Shown here: piece by piece, positions 16,452 through 25,275 of the stretch | Numbering within the stretch: position 1 is the first letter of the stretch | How the letters are laid out: each line of letters starts with the position of its first letter | DNA from: an uncultured Flavobacteriales bacterium | Lineage (GTDB): Bacteria > Bacteroidota > Bacteroidia > Flavobacteriales_D > Parvicellaceae | Direction of reading: 5' to 3' | Assembly: GCA_938075455.1 (NCBI GenBank) | Contig: CALJHN010000008.1 | Span: 1 to 64,000, forward strand | Length of the DNA stretch: 64,000 nt | Position numbers and translations under genes: made by a program | Notes under the pieces: model-generated | Told to the model about the DNA's origin: nothing | Database searches by the model: none | Seen by the model: only the letters and a program-made list of their open reading frames with translations

Positions 16452-17699
16452 ATGATCTTAAGTAAAAAAATATTTATTAAACTTTTTGTAGTATTAATTT
16501 CAGTGGTCTTTTTTAGAAATTTTTCTTTTGCACAAATCAGTACACAGCAGCTTGGTGGTAGCGATATAAATACAATTACTACTGCAGTTCCATTTCTTTT
16601 GATATCTCCAGATTCAAGATCAGGCGCTATGGGCGATGTTGGTGTGGCCATAAGCCCTGATGCTAACTCTATTCACTGGAATCCCGCAAAGTTGGTTTTT
16701 ATTGATCCATCTAATGATGTTGGTTTTAGTATGTCTTATTCTCCATGGCTAAGAGCTTTAGTTAATGATATTAATTTAGCATACTTATCTGGTTATAAAA
16801 GAATAGACAGACTTTCTACTATTGGAGCTTCACTTAGATATTTTTCTTTGGGTAACATTACTTTTACAGACAACTTTGGTACTACAATTAGAGATTTTAA
16901 ACCAAATGAATTTGCTTTTGATGTTGTTTATTCAAGGAAATTAGGGGATAACTTTTCAGCTGGTTTAGCTGCAAGGTATGTTTATTCCAACCTTACTGGG
17001 GGAACATCAGTAGGTGGTGCAGATACCAAACCTGGGCAAAGTGCAGCAGCTGATTTATCGCTATATTACACTTCAAATTCTTTTAATTTGGTGGATAAAC
17101 CATCTACTATTGCCTTTGGCACCAACATTTCTAATATTGGAGCTAAAATGTCTTACACAGAAGCTGCAACAAGAGATTTTATTCCAACCAATTTTAGATT
17201 AGGAACAACGCTTAACATGGAATTAGATGAATTCAATAAATTTTCTTTTTCTATTGATGCAAATAAATTATTGGTTCCTACAAATCCGTATTACCACCCA
17301 ACTAATGGTGATATCGTTTCTGGAAGAAATCCTGATATAGGAGTTGCATCTGGTATTTTTGGGTCCTTTACTGATGCTCCTGGAAATGTTTTTGAAGACA
17401 ACGGATCTTACTTTGTGGAAAATGGATCTGTGTTAAAAGAGGAACTTAACGAAATTAATTTGTCTTTTGGTGCAGAATTTCTTTATAGTGAATTATTTGC
17501 GTTAAGAGCAGGTTATTTTCATGAACACCCAACCAAAGGAAATAGGAGATTTATCTCTTTTGGTGCTGGTATAAAATACAAAGTTCTAGAATTAGATCTT
17601 TCTTATATTCTTGCCCTTACTCAAGCAAGTCCACTTGCAAATACTATCCGATTCTCAATTAAACTAAACATTGGGAGCTCTGGGGCTAAAGAAGATTAA
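16452..17699 (+). CDS. porV: Type IX secretion system outer-membrane protein PorV
   Basis: PorV (LptO) is a FadL-like outer-membrane barrel that collects cargo from the SprA translocon and hands it to PorU. The 415-residue protein has a signal peptide of about 27 residues (VLISVVFFRNFSFAQ), then the conserved opening TTAVPFLLISPDSRSGAMGD and VGVAISPDANSIHWNPAKL, followed by strands ending in TIRFSIKLNIG. It lies directly after porU, the normal arrangement in Flavobacteriia, and shares one base of its stop codon with the cytidine deaminase start. Confidence 0.95.
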   Translation: MILSKKIFIKLFVVLISVVFFRNFSFAQISTQQLGGSDINTITTAVPFLLISPDSRSGAMGDVGVAISPDANSIHWNPAKLVFIDPSNDVGFSMSYSPWLRALVNDINLAYLSGYKRIDRLSTIGASLRYFSLGNITFTDNFGTTIRDFKPNEFAFDVVYSRKLGDNFSAGLAARYVYSNLTGGTSVGGADTKPGQSAAADLSLYYTSNSFNLVDKPSTIAFGTNISNIGAKMSYTEAATRDFIPTNFRLGTTLNMELDEFNKFSFSIDANKLLVPTNPYYHPTNGDIVSGRNPDIGVASGIFGSFTDAPGNVFEDNGSYFVENGSVLKEELNEINLSFGAEFLYSELFALRAGYFHEHPTKGNRRFISFGAGIKYKVLELDLSYILALTQASPLANTIRFSIKLNIGSSGAKED

Positions 17700-18187
17700 T
17701 GGTCGAAAGATTCTCAATTTCTTACAATTCTTATGGTTCAATCAATGAGCTAATACCTACTGATAAAAAACTTTTAAAAAAAGCAGAAGAAATATTAGAA
17801 GAAGCTTTTTCTGTCTATTCCGGCTTTAGTGTAGGAGCTGCTGCTTTACTTGATAATGGAGAAATAATAGCTGCAAATAATCAAGAAAATATTGCATACC
17901 CCTCTTCTATGTGCGCAGAAAGAGTTCTTTTTTATTTTTGTAAGGCAAATTACCCAAATCGTATAATCGAAAAAGTTGCGATTACTGTAAAGGCAGTTGA
18001 GAAAATAATTGACGAGCCAATTTCCCCATGTGGAGCATGTAGACAAGTGATGTTTGAATATGAAAGAAATCAACAAAAAAGTATTAAAATTTTACTTAAG
18101 GGAGAGTTAGGGAAAGTATATGAATTAAGCAGTATTGAAGATCTTCTTCCTTTGGCATTTAAAACAGATGTTTTAAAACGTTATTAA
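17699..18187 (+). CDS. cdd: Cytidine deaminase
   Basis: This small zinc enzyme converts cytidine and deoxycytidine to uridine forms in pyrimidine salvage. The 162 residues include the zinc ligand Cys72 and catalytic Glu74 in SSMCAERVLFYF and the second ligand pair in PCGACRQ (Cys111, Cys114), which is the homotetrameric CDA pattern. The ATG overlaps the porV stop (TAATG), so it is translationally coupled to a secretion gene. The porV-cdd-pdhA order is, from memory, common in Flavobacteriia, and I infer no functional link to secretion. Confidence 0.93.
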   Translation: MVERFSISYNSYGSINELIPTDKKLLKKAEEILEEAFSVYSGFSVGAAALLDNGEIIAANNQENIAYPSSMCAERVLFYFCKANYPNRIIEKVAITVKAVEKIIDEPISPCGACRQVMFEYERNQQKSIKILLKGELGKVYELSSIEDLLPLAFKTDVLKRY

Positions 18188-18223
18188 AATCATAACAAAA
18201 CTTTAATTTCTTTTCATAAATAT

Positions 18224-18231
18224 TATATTTG
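18224..18231 (+). promoter_or_regulatory. Candidate -7 promoter box for pdhA (TATATTTG)
   Basis: TATATTTG lies 17 bases before the pdhA ATG in the 61-base gap after cdd and fits TAnnTTTG. The -33 position is AT-rich without a clear TTG. Confidence 0.42.
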
Positions 18232-18248
18232 TTTAATAAATATTTAAC

Positions 18249-19286
18249 ATGCCTACATCAACCATAGAAAACCCACTTAAAACAAAATCTAAAAAAGCTT
18301 TACCATATTCTAAAAAGCAATATTTAAAGTGGTACAGTGACATGCTGCTAATGCGAAAAATTGAAGAGAGAATTGGTCATTTATATATACAACAGAAATT
18401 TGGTGGTTTTTGTCATTTATATATTGGTCAGGAAGCTGTGGTTGCAGGAACAGCTTCTGCATGTGTCAAAGAAGACAAACACATTACTGCTTACAGAGAT
18501 CACGCTCACCCTATCGCATTAGGAGTTCATCCAAAATATATGGTTGCTGAACTTTATGGTAAAAAGACAGGAATGTCAAAAGGTAAAGGTGGTTCTATGC
18601 ATATGTTTAACAAGGAAGTTAACCTTATGGGAGGTCATGGAATAGTTGGCGCTCAAATTCCAATGGGTGCTGGTATAGCTTTTGCAGACCAGTACAAAGG
18701 AAATAAGGGGGTAACCTATTGTTCTTTTGGAGACGGAGCTGCTAGACAAGGTGCTCTTCATGAAACATTTAATATGGCAATGATGTGGAAACTACCAGTT
18801 GTTTTTATTATAGAAAACAACAACTATGCAATGGGAACTTCTGTGAAAAGAACTACTAATGTAGAGGATATGAGCGAAATTGGAAAATCTTACCATATGC
18901 CTTCATTTGTTGTTGATGGAATGTCAGTTGAATCTGTTCATGAAGCTATTGAAGAAGCATCCGCAAGAGCTAGAAAAGGAGATGGGCCAACTTTGTTAGA
19001 TATAAGAACTTATAGATATAAGGGACACTCCATGTCAGATCCTCAAAAATATAGAACAAAAGGCGAAGTAGAAGATTTTAAGGGAAAAGATCCAGTTTCT
19101 CAGGTTTTAAATACAATTACAAATAATAAATTAGCTTCTGAAAGTGAGATTAAAAAAATTCAAGAAGAAGTAAAAGTTCTTGTTGACGAATCAATTGCAT
19201 TTGCAGAAGAGTCTCCAGATCTCGAAGCGCATGAATTGTATGAAGATGTTTACATTCAAAAAGATTATCCATTTATAAAAGATTAA
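18249..19286 (+). CDS. pdhA: Pyruvate dehydrogenase E1 component subunit alpha
   Basis: The alpha subunit of the thiamine-diphosphate E1 decarboxylase of the pyruvate dehydrogenase complex. The ThDP motif begins GDGAARQGALHETFNMA and continues to ENNNYAMGTS. HAHPIALG and the phosphorylation-loop-like RYKGHSMSDPQKYR segment are also present. The 345 residues match the heterotetrameric type, so a separate beta subunit is required, and none is in this window. The E2 gene follows 9 nt downstream. Confidence 0.95.
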   Translation: MPTSTIENPLKTKSKKALPYSKKQYLKWYSDMLLMRKIEERIGHLYIQQKFGGFCHLYIGQEAVVAGTASACVKEDKHITAYRDHAHPIALGVHPKYMVAELYGKKTGMSKGKGGSMHMFNKEVNLMGGHGIVGAQIPMGAGIAFADQYKGNKGVTYCSFGDGAARQGALHETFNMAMMWKLPVVFIIENNNYAMGTSVKRTTNVEDMSEIGKSYHMPSFVVDGMSVESVHEAIEEASARARKGDGPTLLDIRTYRYKGHSMSDPQKYRTKGEVEDFKGKDPVSQVLNTITNNKLASESEIKKIQEEVKVLVDESIAFAEESPDLEAHELYEDVYIQKDYPFIKD

Positions 19287-19295
19287 TTATTTGTT

Positions 19296-20579
19296 ATGGC
19301 TGAAATAGTAAGAATGCCCAAATTAAGTGATACCATGACTGAAGGAGTGGTTGCAGAATGGCATAAAAAAGTTGGTGACAACATTGAAAGTGGTGAATTG
19401 TTAGCAGAAATTGAGACTGATAAGGCTACCATGGAATTTGAATCTTTCCAAGAGGGAGTATTATTGCATATTGGTGTCGAAAAAGGTCAAACCGCTCCTG
19501 TAGATTCTATCCTGGCAATCTTAGGTGAAGAGGGGGAAGACGTATCCAAATTACTAAAAAAGGAAAAAGTTAAAGAAATAGAATCTGTTGAAAAAGAAGA
19601 ATCTAAACCCGCTCCAACTCCAGCACCTATTCCATCTGAAATTAAACCACAGCCCTCTGTAAGTGTTGCACCTCCGGCACCTAAACCAATTGTCTCTTCT
19701 AATAAATCTTTCCCTTCTACAGATTCATTAAATTCTCTAGAAATTAAAGCATCGCCATTAGCAAAAAAACTTGCAGAAGAAAGAGGGATAAATTTAAAAT
19801 TTGTTAGTGGTACTGGGACTGATGGGAGAATTGTCAAAAGAGATATTGATAATTTTCAAGGGAGTGCTACAATTCAAGGACAAGAGTCCTTTATTGATGA
19901 GCCAGTTTCTCAAATGAGAAAAGTTATTGCCCAAAGGTTGTCAGAGAGTAAGTTTTCTGCGCCACACTTTTACTTGACTGTATCCATCAATATGGACAAC
20001 TCTATTGAAGCAAGAAAGGCAATTAATAATGCCATTAACCCATCTAAAATTTCATTCAATGACTTGGTAGTTAAGGCAGCAGCAGTATCTCTTAAAGACC
20101 ACCCCAAAGTTAATTCATCTTGGTATGGTGATTTAATAAGATACAATGAGCATGTTCATATTGGAGTTGCTGTTGCAGTTGAAGAAGGTTTGTTAGTTCC
20201 CGTAATTAGATTTACTAATGAAAAATCTTTGACTCAAATTGGTCAGGAAGTTAAATTGCTTGCACAAAAAGCTAAAGATAAAAAGCTTCAGCCAGATGAA
20301 TGGGAAGGAAATACGTTTACTATTTCTAACCTTGGAATGTTTGGTATTGATGAATTTACTGCTATTGTTAATCCACCTGATGCTTGCATATTAGCAATTG
20401 GTGGTATACAACAAGTCCCGGTGGTGAAAAATGGAGAAATAGTTCCTGGAAATATAATGAAAGTTACTTTAAGTTGCGATCACAGGGTAGTGGATGGCGC
20501 TGTAGGATCTGCTTTTTTAAATTCATTTAAAAACTATTTAGAAAATCCTGTTCTATTGTTAGGAAAACAAGCGATTTAG
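19296..20579 (+). CDS. pdhC: Pyruvate dehydrogenase E2, dihydrolipoamide acetyltransferase
   Basis: E2 transfers acetyl groups from lipoamide to CoA and forms the core of the complex. An N-terminal lipoyl domain has Lys43 in ETDKATMEFE, the lipoylation site. A Pro/Ala-rich linker (about 100-140) leads to an E3/E1-binding domain (ASPLAKKLAEERGINL, through GTDGRIVKRDI), then a catalytic domain with His396 and Asp400 in DHRVVDG near the C-terminus. There is a single lipoyl domain in 427 residues. It is co-directional with pdhA, with a 9-nt gap, and E1-beta and E3 must be encoded elsewhere. Confidence 0.94.
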   Translation: MAEIVRMPKLSDTMTEGVVAEWHKKVGDNIESGELLAEIETDKATMEFESFQEGVLLHIGVEKGQTAPVDSILAILGEEGEDVSKLLKKEKVKEIESVEKEESKPAPTPAPIPSEIKPQPSVSVAPPAPKPIVSSNKSFPSTDSLNSLEIKASPLAKKLAEERGINLKFVSGTGTDGRIVKRDIDNFQGSATIQGQESFIDEPVSQMRKVIAQRLSESKFSAPHFYLTVSINMDNSIEARKAINNAINPSKISFNDLVVKAAAVSLKDHPKVNSSWYGDLIRYNEHVHIGVAVAVEEGLLVPVIRFTNEKSLTQIGQEVKLLAQKAKDKKLQPDEWEGNTFTISNLGMFGIDEFTAIVNPPDACILAIGGIQQVPVVKNGEIVPGNIMKVTLSCDHRVVDGAVGSAFLNSFKNYLENPVLLLGKQAI

Positions 20580-20636
20580 ACTTTCACGTTTTTTTTAATT
20601 AATTTATTATATTTTCATAGACCAAACTAATAATGT

Positions 20637-22745
20637 TTGTCCTTGAATATAGATGTTTTAAATACTCCTATTGAATTTCTTAAGGGGGTTGGTCCCAAAA
20701 GGGCTGAACTTCTAAAAAGCGAAATGTCTATATATTCGTTTAGAGATTTGCTAAATCATTTTCCATTTAGATATGTGGATAGATCTAAAACAATACTAAT
20801 TAAGGATATTTTAGAGCCTCATGGAAGTGTCCAGATTTCAGTTCAAATATCTAATGTTCAAGAACTTGGGCAGCCAAGGAAAAAAAGACTTTTAGTTTCT
20901 GCCTTTGACGCGACTGGATCGGTTCAGTTAGTATGGTTTAAAGGAATAAAATGGATTAAGCCAACCATTAAACTTGGCCAACAGTATGTTGTTTACGGGA
21001 AACCAGCTTCATATGCAGGTTCATGGAATTTTAACCATCCTGAAATAGAATTAGAAGAAAAAAGTAAGAACAAGCTTGGTAGTCTTCAACCAGTATATCA
21101 CTCTACCGAAAAATTATCCGCTTTTGGTCTTCAGTCTAGAGGAATAGAAAATCTAATGAGAAATTTATTGCCTCAGGTAATAAAGTTTATTCCTAAAACT
21201 TTACCAAGTAATATTGAGAAGAAAAATAATTTCCCCAATGTTTTTCAAGCATATGAAAACATTCATTTCCCAATTGATAGACACCTACTTCAAAAATCTA
21301 TATTAAGATTAAAATATGAAGAATTATTTTTCCTTCAATTAAGTATGACTTCCCAAAAGTTAAGCACTAGAAATAAATTGAAGGGTTATGTTTTTAAGTA
21401 CGTTGGAAACAATTTTAACGATTTTTTCAAAAAACATTTACCTTTTGAGTTGACCAATGCTCAAAAGAAAGTAGTAAAAGAGATTCGTAAAGATTTGGGA
21501 TCTGGAGTTCATATGAATAGGTTATTGCAAGGAGATGTAGGAAGCGGAAAAACATTGGTTGCAGTTTTAACAATTTTACTATCCATAGATAATGGATTCC
21601 AGTCCTGTTTAATGGCTCCAACAGAAATATTGGCAACCCAACATTACAAATCAATTGTTAATTTTCTAGATCCTTTGGGAATAAAAGTTTCTTTACTGAC
21701 GGGGTCTGTCAAGAAATCGGATCGAAAAATTATTCACCAGTCTTTAGAAGATGGGACTTTGAATGTTCTAGTTGGCACCCATGCCCTTCTAGAAGACAAA
21801 GTAAAGTTTAAAAACTTGGGACTTTCAGTAATAGATGAGCAACATAGATTTGGTGTTGCTCAAAGAGCAAAACTTTGGAAAAAAAATGTTCAACCTCCTC
21901 ATGTTTTAGTAATGACAGCTACCCCAATTCCAAGAACTTTAGCAATGACTTTCTATGGCGATTTAGATGTTTCTGTAATTGACGAACTTCCGCCAGGAAG
22001 AAAACCAATTAATACCATTCATAGATTTGATTCTAGTAGATTAAAGGTGTTTCAATTTATCGAAGATGAAATTAAAAAAGGTCACCAAGTTTATATAGTA
22101 TTTCCTCTTATTGAGGAGTCTGAAAAATTAGACTATAAAGATTTAATGGATGGTTATGAAAGTATAGTAAGAAGATTTCCATTACCAGACTATCAAGTAA
22201 GTATTGTTCATGGGAAAATGAAACCAGAAGCAAAAGAATATGAAATGTCTCAATTTGTAAATGGCAAAACACAAATTATGGTTGCCACTACTGTCATAGA
22301 GGTTGGAGTAGATGTACCAAATGCCTCTCTAATGATTATCGAAAGTGCAGAAAAATTTGGTTTGTCACAATTGCATCAACTTAGGGGAAGAGTAGGAAGA
22401 GGAGCGGAAAAGTCGTATTGTATTCTAATGAGTGGATATAAGCTTTCCAAAGAAGCAAAAATTAGATTAGAGACTATGGTTAGAACTAGTGATGGGTTTG
22501 AAATTTCAGAGCAAGATTTAAAAATCCGAGGTCCTGGTGATGTAATGGGAACTCAACAAAGTGGTGTTTTAGATTTTAAATTAGCGGATTTAGCAAGAGA
22601 TGGTCAAATAGTACAGTTGTCTAAAAACGATGTAGACCAAATTCTAAAAGAAGATGTGAATCTTTCTGCACCAGAAAATCAGATTGTAAAAAAAGAATTG
22701 ATTCGTATAATGAAATTAAAACCTAATTGGAGCAATATTAGTTAA
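20637..22745 (+). CDS. recG: ATP-dependent DNA helicase RecG
   Basis: RecG remodels stalled replication forks and branched recombination intermediates. The N-terminal wedge/OB domain covers about 1-190 (PIEFLKGVGPKRAELL at the start). The helicase core has Walker A GDVGSGKT (299-306), a DEQH box (400-403), MTATPIPRT, and QLRGRVGRG in the C-terminal lobe. The 702 residues are normal. There is no in-frame ATG at the beginning; TTG at 20637 or 20643 is the likely start. An ATG at 20633 belongs to another frame and ends quickly. Confidence 0.95.
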   Translation: MSLNIDVLNTPIEFLKGVGPKRAELLKSEMSIYSFRDLLNHFPFRYVDRSKTILIKDILEPHGSVQISVQISNVQELGQPRKKRLLVSAFDATGSVQLVWFKGIKWIKPTIKLGQQYVVYGKPASYAGSWNFNHPEIELEEKSKNKLGSLQPVYHSTEKLSAFGLQSRGIENLMRNLLPQVIKFIPKTLPSNIEKKNNFPNVFQAYENIHFPIDRHLLQKSILRLKYEELFFLQLSMTSQKLSTRNKLKGYVFKYVGNNFNDFFKKHLPFELTNAQKKVVKEIRKDLGSGVHMNRLLQGDVGSGKTLVAVLTILLSIDNGFQSCLMAPTEILATQHYKSIVNFLDPLGIKVSLLTGSVKKSDRKIIHQSLEDGTLNVLVGTHALLEDKVKFKNLGLSVIDEQHRFGVAQRAKLWKKNVQPPHVLVMTATPIPRTLAMTFYGDLDVSVIDELPPGRKPINTIHRFDSSRLKVFQFIEDEIKKGHQVYIVFPLIEESEKLDYKDLMDGYESIVRRFPLPDYQVSIVHGKMKPEAKEYEMSQFVNGKTQIMVATTVIEVGVDVPNASLMIIESAEKFGLSQLHQLRGRVGRGAEKSYCILMSGYKLSKEAKIRLETMVRTSDGFEISEQDLKIRGPGDVMGTQQSGVLDFKLADLARDGQIVQLSKNDVDQILKEDVNLSAPENQIVKKELIRIMKLKPNWSNIS

Positions 22746-22790
22746 CCACTCTTTTTACATTTCTTATATTTACCAAATTAAAAATTATCT

Positions 22791-23357
22791 ATGGCATCAA
22801 CTTCAGAAATTAAAAATGGATTGTGTATTAAACACAACAATAAATTAATGCAAATAATAGAATTTCAGCATGTAAAACCTGGTAAAGGTCCAGCATTTGT
22901 ACGAACAAAAATGAAGGGTATTGAAGATGGAAGGGTTTTGGATCATACTTTTCCATCTGGACATAAAATAGAAGTTGTTAGAATTGAAAATAGATCATAT
23001 CAGTATTTGTATAAAGAGGGAGATGGTTATCATTTTATGCATTCTCAAAATTTTGAACAAATATTTTTAGAATCTCATATGATTGAAAAACCAGAATTTT
23101 TAAAGGAAGGAATAATTTGTACAATTATTTTTCATGCGGAAGAAGAGTTGCCGCTGTTGGTAGAGCAGCCACAGTTTCTACAAGCTGAGGTAACCTACAC
23201 AGAACCAGGTGTAAAAGGAGATACCGCTACCAATACTATGAAGCCAGCTACCATTGATACTGGAGCAGAAGTAAAAGTCCCTTTATTTATCAATACTGGT
23301 GATATGATTAAGGTAGACATTCAAAAAAGTATATACGTAGAAAGGGTAAAGTTATGA
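22791..23357 (+). CDS. efp: Translation elongation factor P
   Basis: EF-P binds ribosomes stalled at polyproline and helps peptide bond formation. The 188-residue protein has the three barrel domains and the tip loop HVKPGKGPAFVRTK, with Lys32 at the position modified in lysine-type EF-P. No epmA or epmB gene is nearby, so modification status is unknown. Its stop overlaps the following VOC-family gene by 4 nt (ATGA), which suggests coupled translation. Confidence 0.95.
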   Translation: MASTSEIKNGLCIKHNNKLMQIIEFQHVKPGKGPAFVRTKMKGIEDGRVLDHTFPSGHKIEVVRIENRSYQYLYKEGDGYHFMHSQNFEQIFLESHMIEKPEFLKEGIICTIIFHAEEELPLLVEQPQFLQAEVTYTEPGVKGDTATNTMKPATIDTGAEVKVPLFINTGDMIKVDIQKSIYVERVKL

Positions 23358-24415
23358 GTTTTACAATACATGGTATACAGCATATTGGCGTTGGAGTCCC
23401 AGAACACAAAGAAGCATGGGATTGGTACATTAAATTTTTTGGAATGGATATTCCTCTATTTAACGATGAGGCAGAGGCTCCATTAATGACGATATATACA
23501 AAAGACAAAGTGATTTCTAAAAGAGCCGCAATGGTTCTTAACATTAAAGGAGGTTGCGCCATGGAAGTCGTTTCTCCTACAACTTTTAAAGCTACTAATG
23601 CTAAAATAAATTTTCAGCTTGGAGATTTTGGTATTTATACCGGATTTATAAAAACTCCAAATGTGAGTAAAGCTTTTGATTTTTTTAAAACAAATAATGC
23701 TAATTTAATTTCCGATGTAGTTGACTCACCATATGGTTGGGAAACATTTTATGTTAAGGATTTAAATGGGCTACTCTGGCAAATAATTCCAGCAAATGAT
23801 TTTTACACAAATCATAATCATGCAACTGGAGGAACTGCAGGCTGCTCAATAGGTGTTTCCAATATGGATAAATCATTGTCTTTTTACAAGATGCTTGGTT
23901 ACGATGAAATTATAGAAGATAAAACTGGGGTATTCAAGGACTGGTCCAATATTTCGGGTGGAAATAATGAATTTAGAAGAGTTTTGTTAACTCAGAAAAA
24001 CCCATCTGGTGGAGGATTTACAAAATTAGCTGGTAAGAGTTTTATTGAATTGGTTCAAGATAAATCGAAAAGAGTGCCTAAGAAAATTTATGAAAATAGA
24101 TTATGGGGGGATATAGGATTTGTACATCTAGGATTTGACGTGAGAAATATGCTGGCTCTAGGTGAAAAACTTGCTAGTGAAGGTTTTGGGTTTACATGTG
24201 ATACAAAAGATGTGTTAAGTATGGGCGAAAATACCAAAGTTCACTGTACTTATTGTGAAGATCCCGATGGAACTTTAATAGAAATGATAGAGGTTTATAA
24301 AATTCCAATTATTGAAAAATTTGGTCTTTTCCTAAATGTTGAAAAAAGAAAGCCTTCTCAACCACTTCCCAACTGGATGCTAAAAGCATTAAAGTATACA
24401 AGAGTTAAAAATTAG
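23354..24415 (+). CDS. VOC (glyoxalase/dioxygenase-fold) superfamily protein
   Basis: A cytosolic 353-residue protein built from four beta-alpha-beta modules, that is two VOC domains at about 5-145 and 155-320. Module starts read HIGVGVPEHKEAWDWY, FGIYTGFIKTPNVSKAFDFF, CSIGVSNMDKSLSFYKML and FVHLGFDVRNMLALGEKL. Metal ligand candidates are His9, the Glu of AMEVVSP, the His of VHLGF and the Glu of LIEMIEV. VOC enzymes include glyoxalases, extradiol dioxygenases and 4-hydroxyphenylpyruvate dioxygenase, but none of these is matched closely enough to name the reaction. The start is coupled to efp (ATGA), and the gene converges on an SDR gene 3 bases away. Confidence 0.75.
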   Translation: MSFTIHGIQHIGVGVPEHKEAWDWYIKFFGMDIPLFNDEAEAPLMTIYTKDKVISKRAAMVLNIKGGCAMEVVSPTTFKATNAKINFQLGDFGIYTGFIKTPNVSKAFDFFKTNNANLISDVVDSPYGWETFYVKDLNGLLWQIIPANDFYTNHNHATGGTAGCSIGVSNMDKSLSFYKMLGYDEIIEDKTGVFKDWSNISGGNNEFRRVLLTQKNPSGGGFTKLAGKSFIELVQDKSKRVPKKIYENRLWGDIGFVHLGFDVRNMLALGEKLASEGFGFTCDTKDVLSMGENTKVHCTYCEDPDGTLIEMIEVYKIPIIEKFGLFLNVEKRKPSQPLPNWMLKALKYTRVKN

Positions 24416-24418
24416 GAA

Positions 24419-25207
24419 TTAAGTTCCAGATTGCTTTTTAATTATTCTATGAAATAGGCTGGGAAAAAATCTTTTTATTTTAACCATCCATATTTCTTTA
24501 CCTCCTGTATATATTTCACGTTTATTATCCATTATTCCGTTAATAATATCCTGTGCACATTTTTCAGGACTAATTCCATTTTGTTGGTTCTGGTCTTTAA
24601 TCCCATGCTGAACCCCAGTTCCAGAAAGAGCATTTTTAGAGATATCTGTATTGACAAAGCCGGGGAAAACCATACTTATATCAATATTATTCTTCTCCTC
24701 TTCAAGTCTTAAAGATTCAAAAAATCCTAATTGAGCAAATTTAGACGCGGCATAAGCAGACCTAAGAAAAAAGCCAAATTTTCCGGATAAGCTACTTATA
24801 GTTACAATATGGCCTTTTTGTTGTTTTTGCATTATTGAAAGAACTGATTTTGTTAAGCCAATAGTTCCAAAATAATTTATTTCCATAAGTTTTCTGTCGA
24901 CATCTAGAGATGTTTGACTAGCTTCAGATCTTTGGCTAATTCCACCATTGTTTATTAATAGGTCAATAGTTCCATATTTCTTAACTACTAATTGAGTTGC
25001 TTTTTCAAAAGTATCAGGATTCTCTAAATCTAGTGGTAATATGTAAGGCTCGCCCTTGCATTGTTTTGCAACATTTTCTAATTCTTTTTTATTTCTAGAA
25101 GAAAGTACAATGTTTGCTCCCAAATAATTAATTTTTAATGCCAACGCTTTTCCAATACCTGATGAAGCACCAGTAATCCAGACTGTTTTCCCATTAAATT
25201 CAATCAT
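24419..25207 (-). CDS. Short-chain dehydrogenase/reductase
   Basis: A 262-residue Rossmann-fold oxidoreductase of the classical SDR type, with the cofactor loop TGASSGIGKA (12-21), NNGG at 86-89, active-site Ser139 region TISSLSG, and Tyr152/Lys156 in YAASK. SSRNK after the second strand suggests NADP preference. The basic C-terminus (KIKRFFPSLFHRIIKKQ) resembles membrane-associated DHRS7-like SDRs. The substrate is unknown. It sits alone between two convergent or tandem neighbours and ends 3 bases from the VOC gene stop. Confidence 0.85.
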   Translation of the reverse strand: MIEFNGKTVWITGASSGIGKALALKINYLGANIVLSSRNKKELENVAKQCKGEPYILPLDLENPDTFEKATQLVVKKYGTIDLLINNGGISQRSEASQTSLDVDRKLMEINYFGTIGLTKSVLSIMQKQQKGHIVTISSLSGKFGFFLRSAYAASKFAQLGFFESLRLEEEKNNIDISMVFPGFVNTDISKNALSGTGVQHGIKDQNQQNGISPEKCAQDIINGIMDNKREIYTGGKEIWMVKIKRFFPSLFHRIIKKQSGT

Positions 25208-25275
25208 GAGATAAATATAAGATTAGTTAAATTAATAACCACTAAATAAAGAAACTAACGGCAGATAATTAAAGA

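Noticed and set aside
9481-17699. Type IX secretion genes as a novel system
   Set aside because: GldJ, PorP/SprF, PorU and PorV are well-described components; only the extra paralogue and the GldJ insert were kept as findings.
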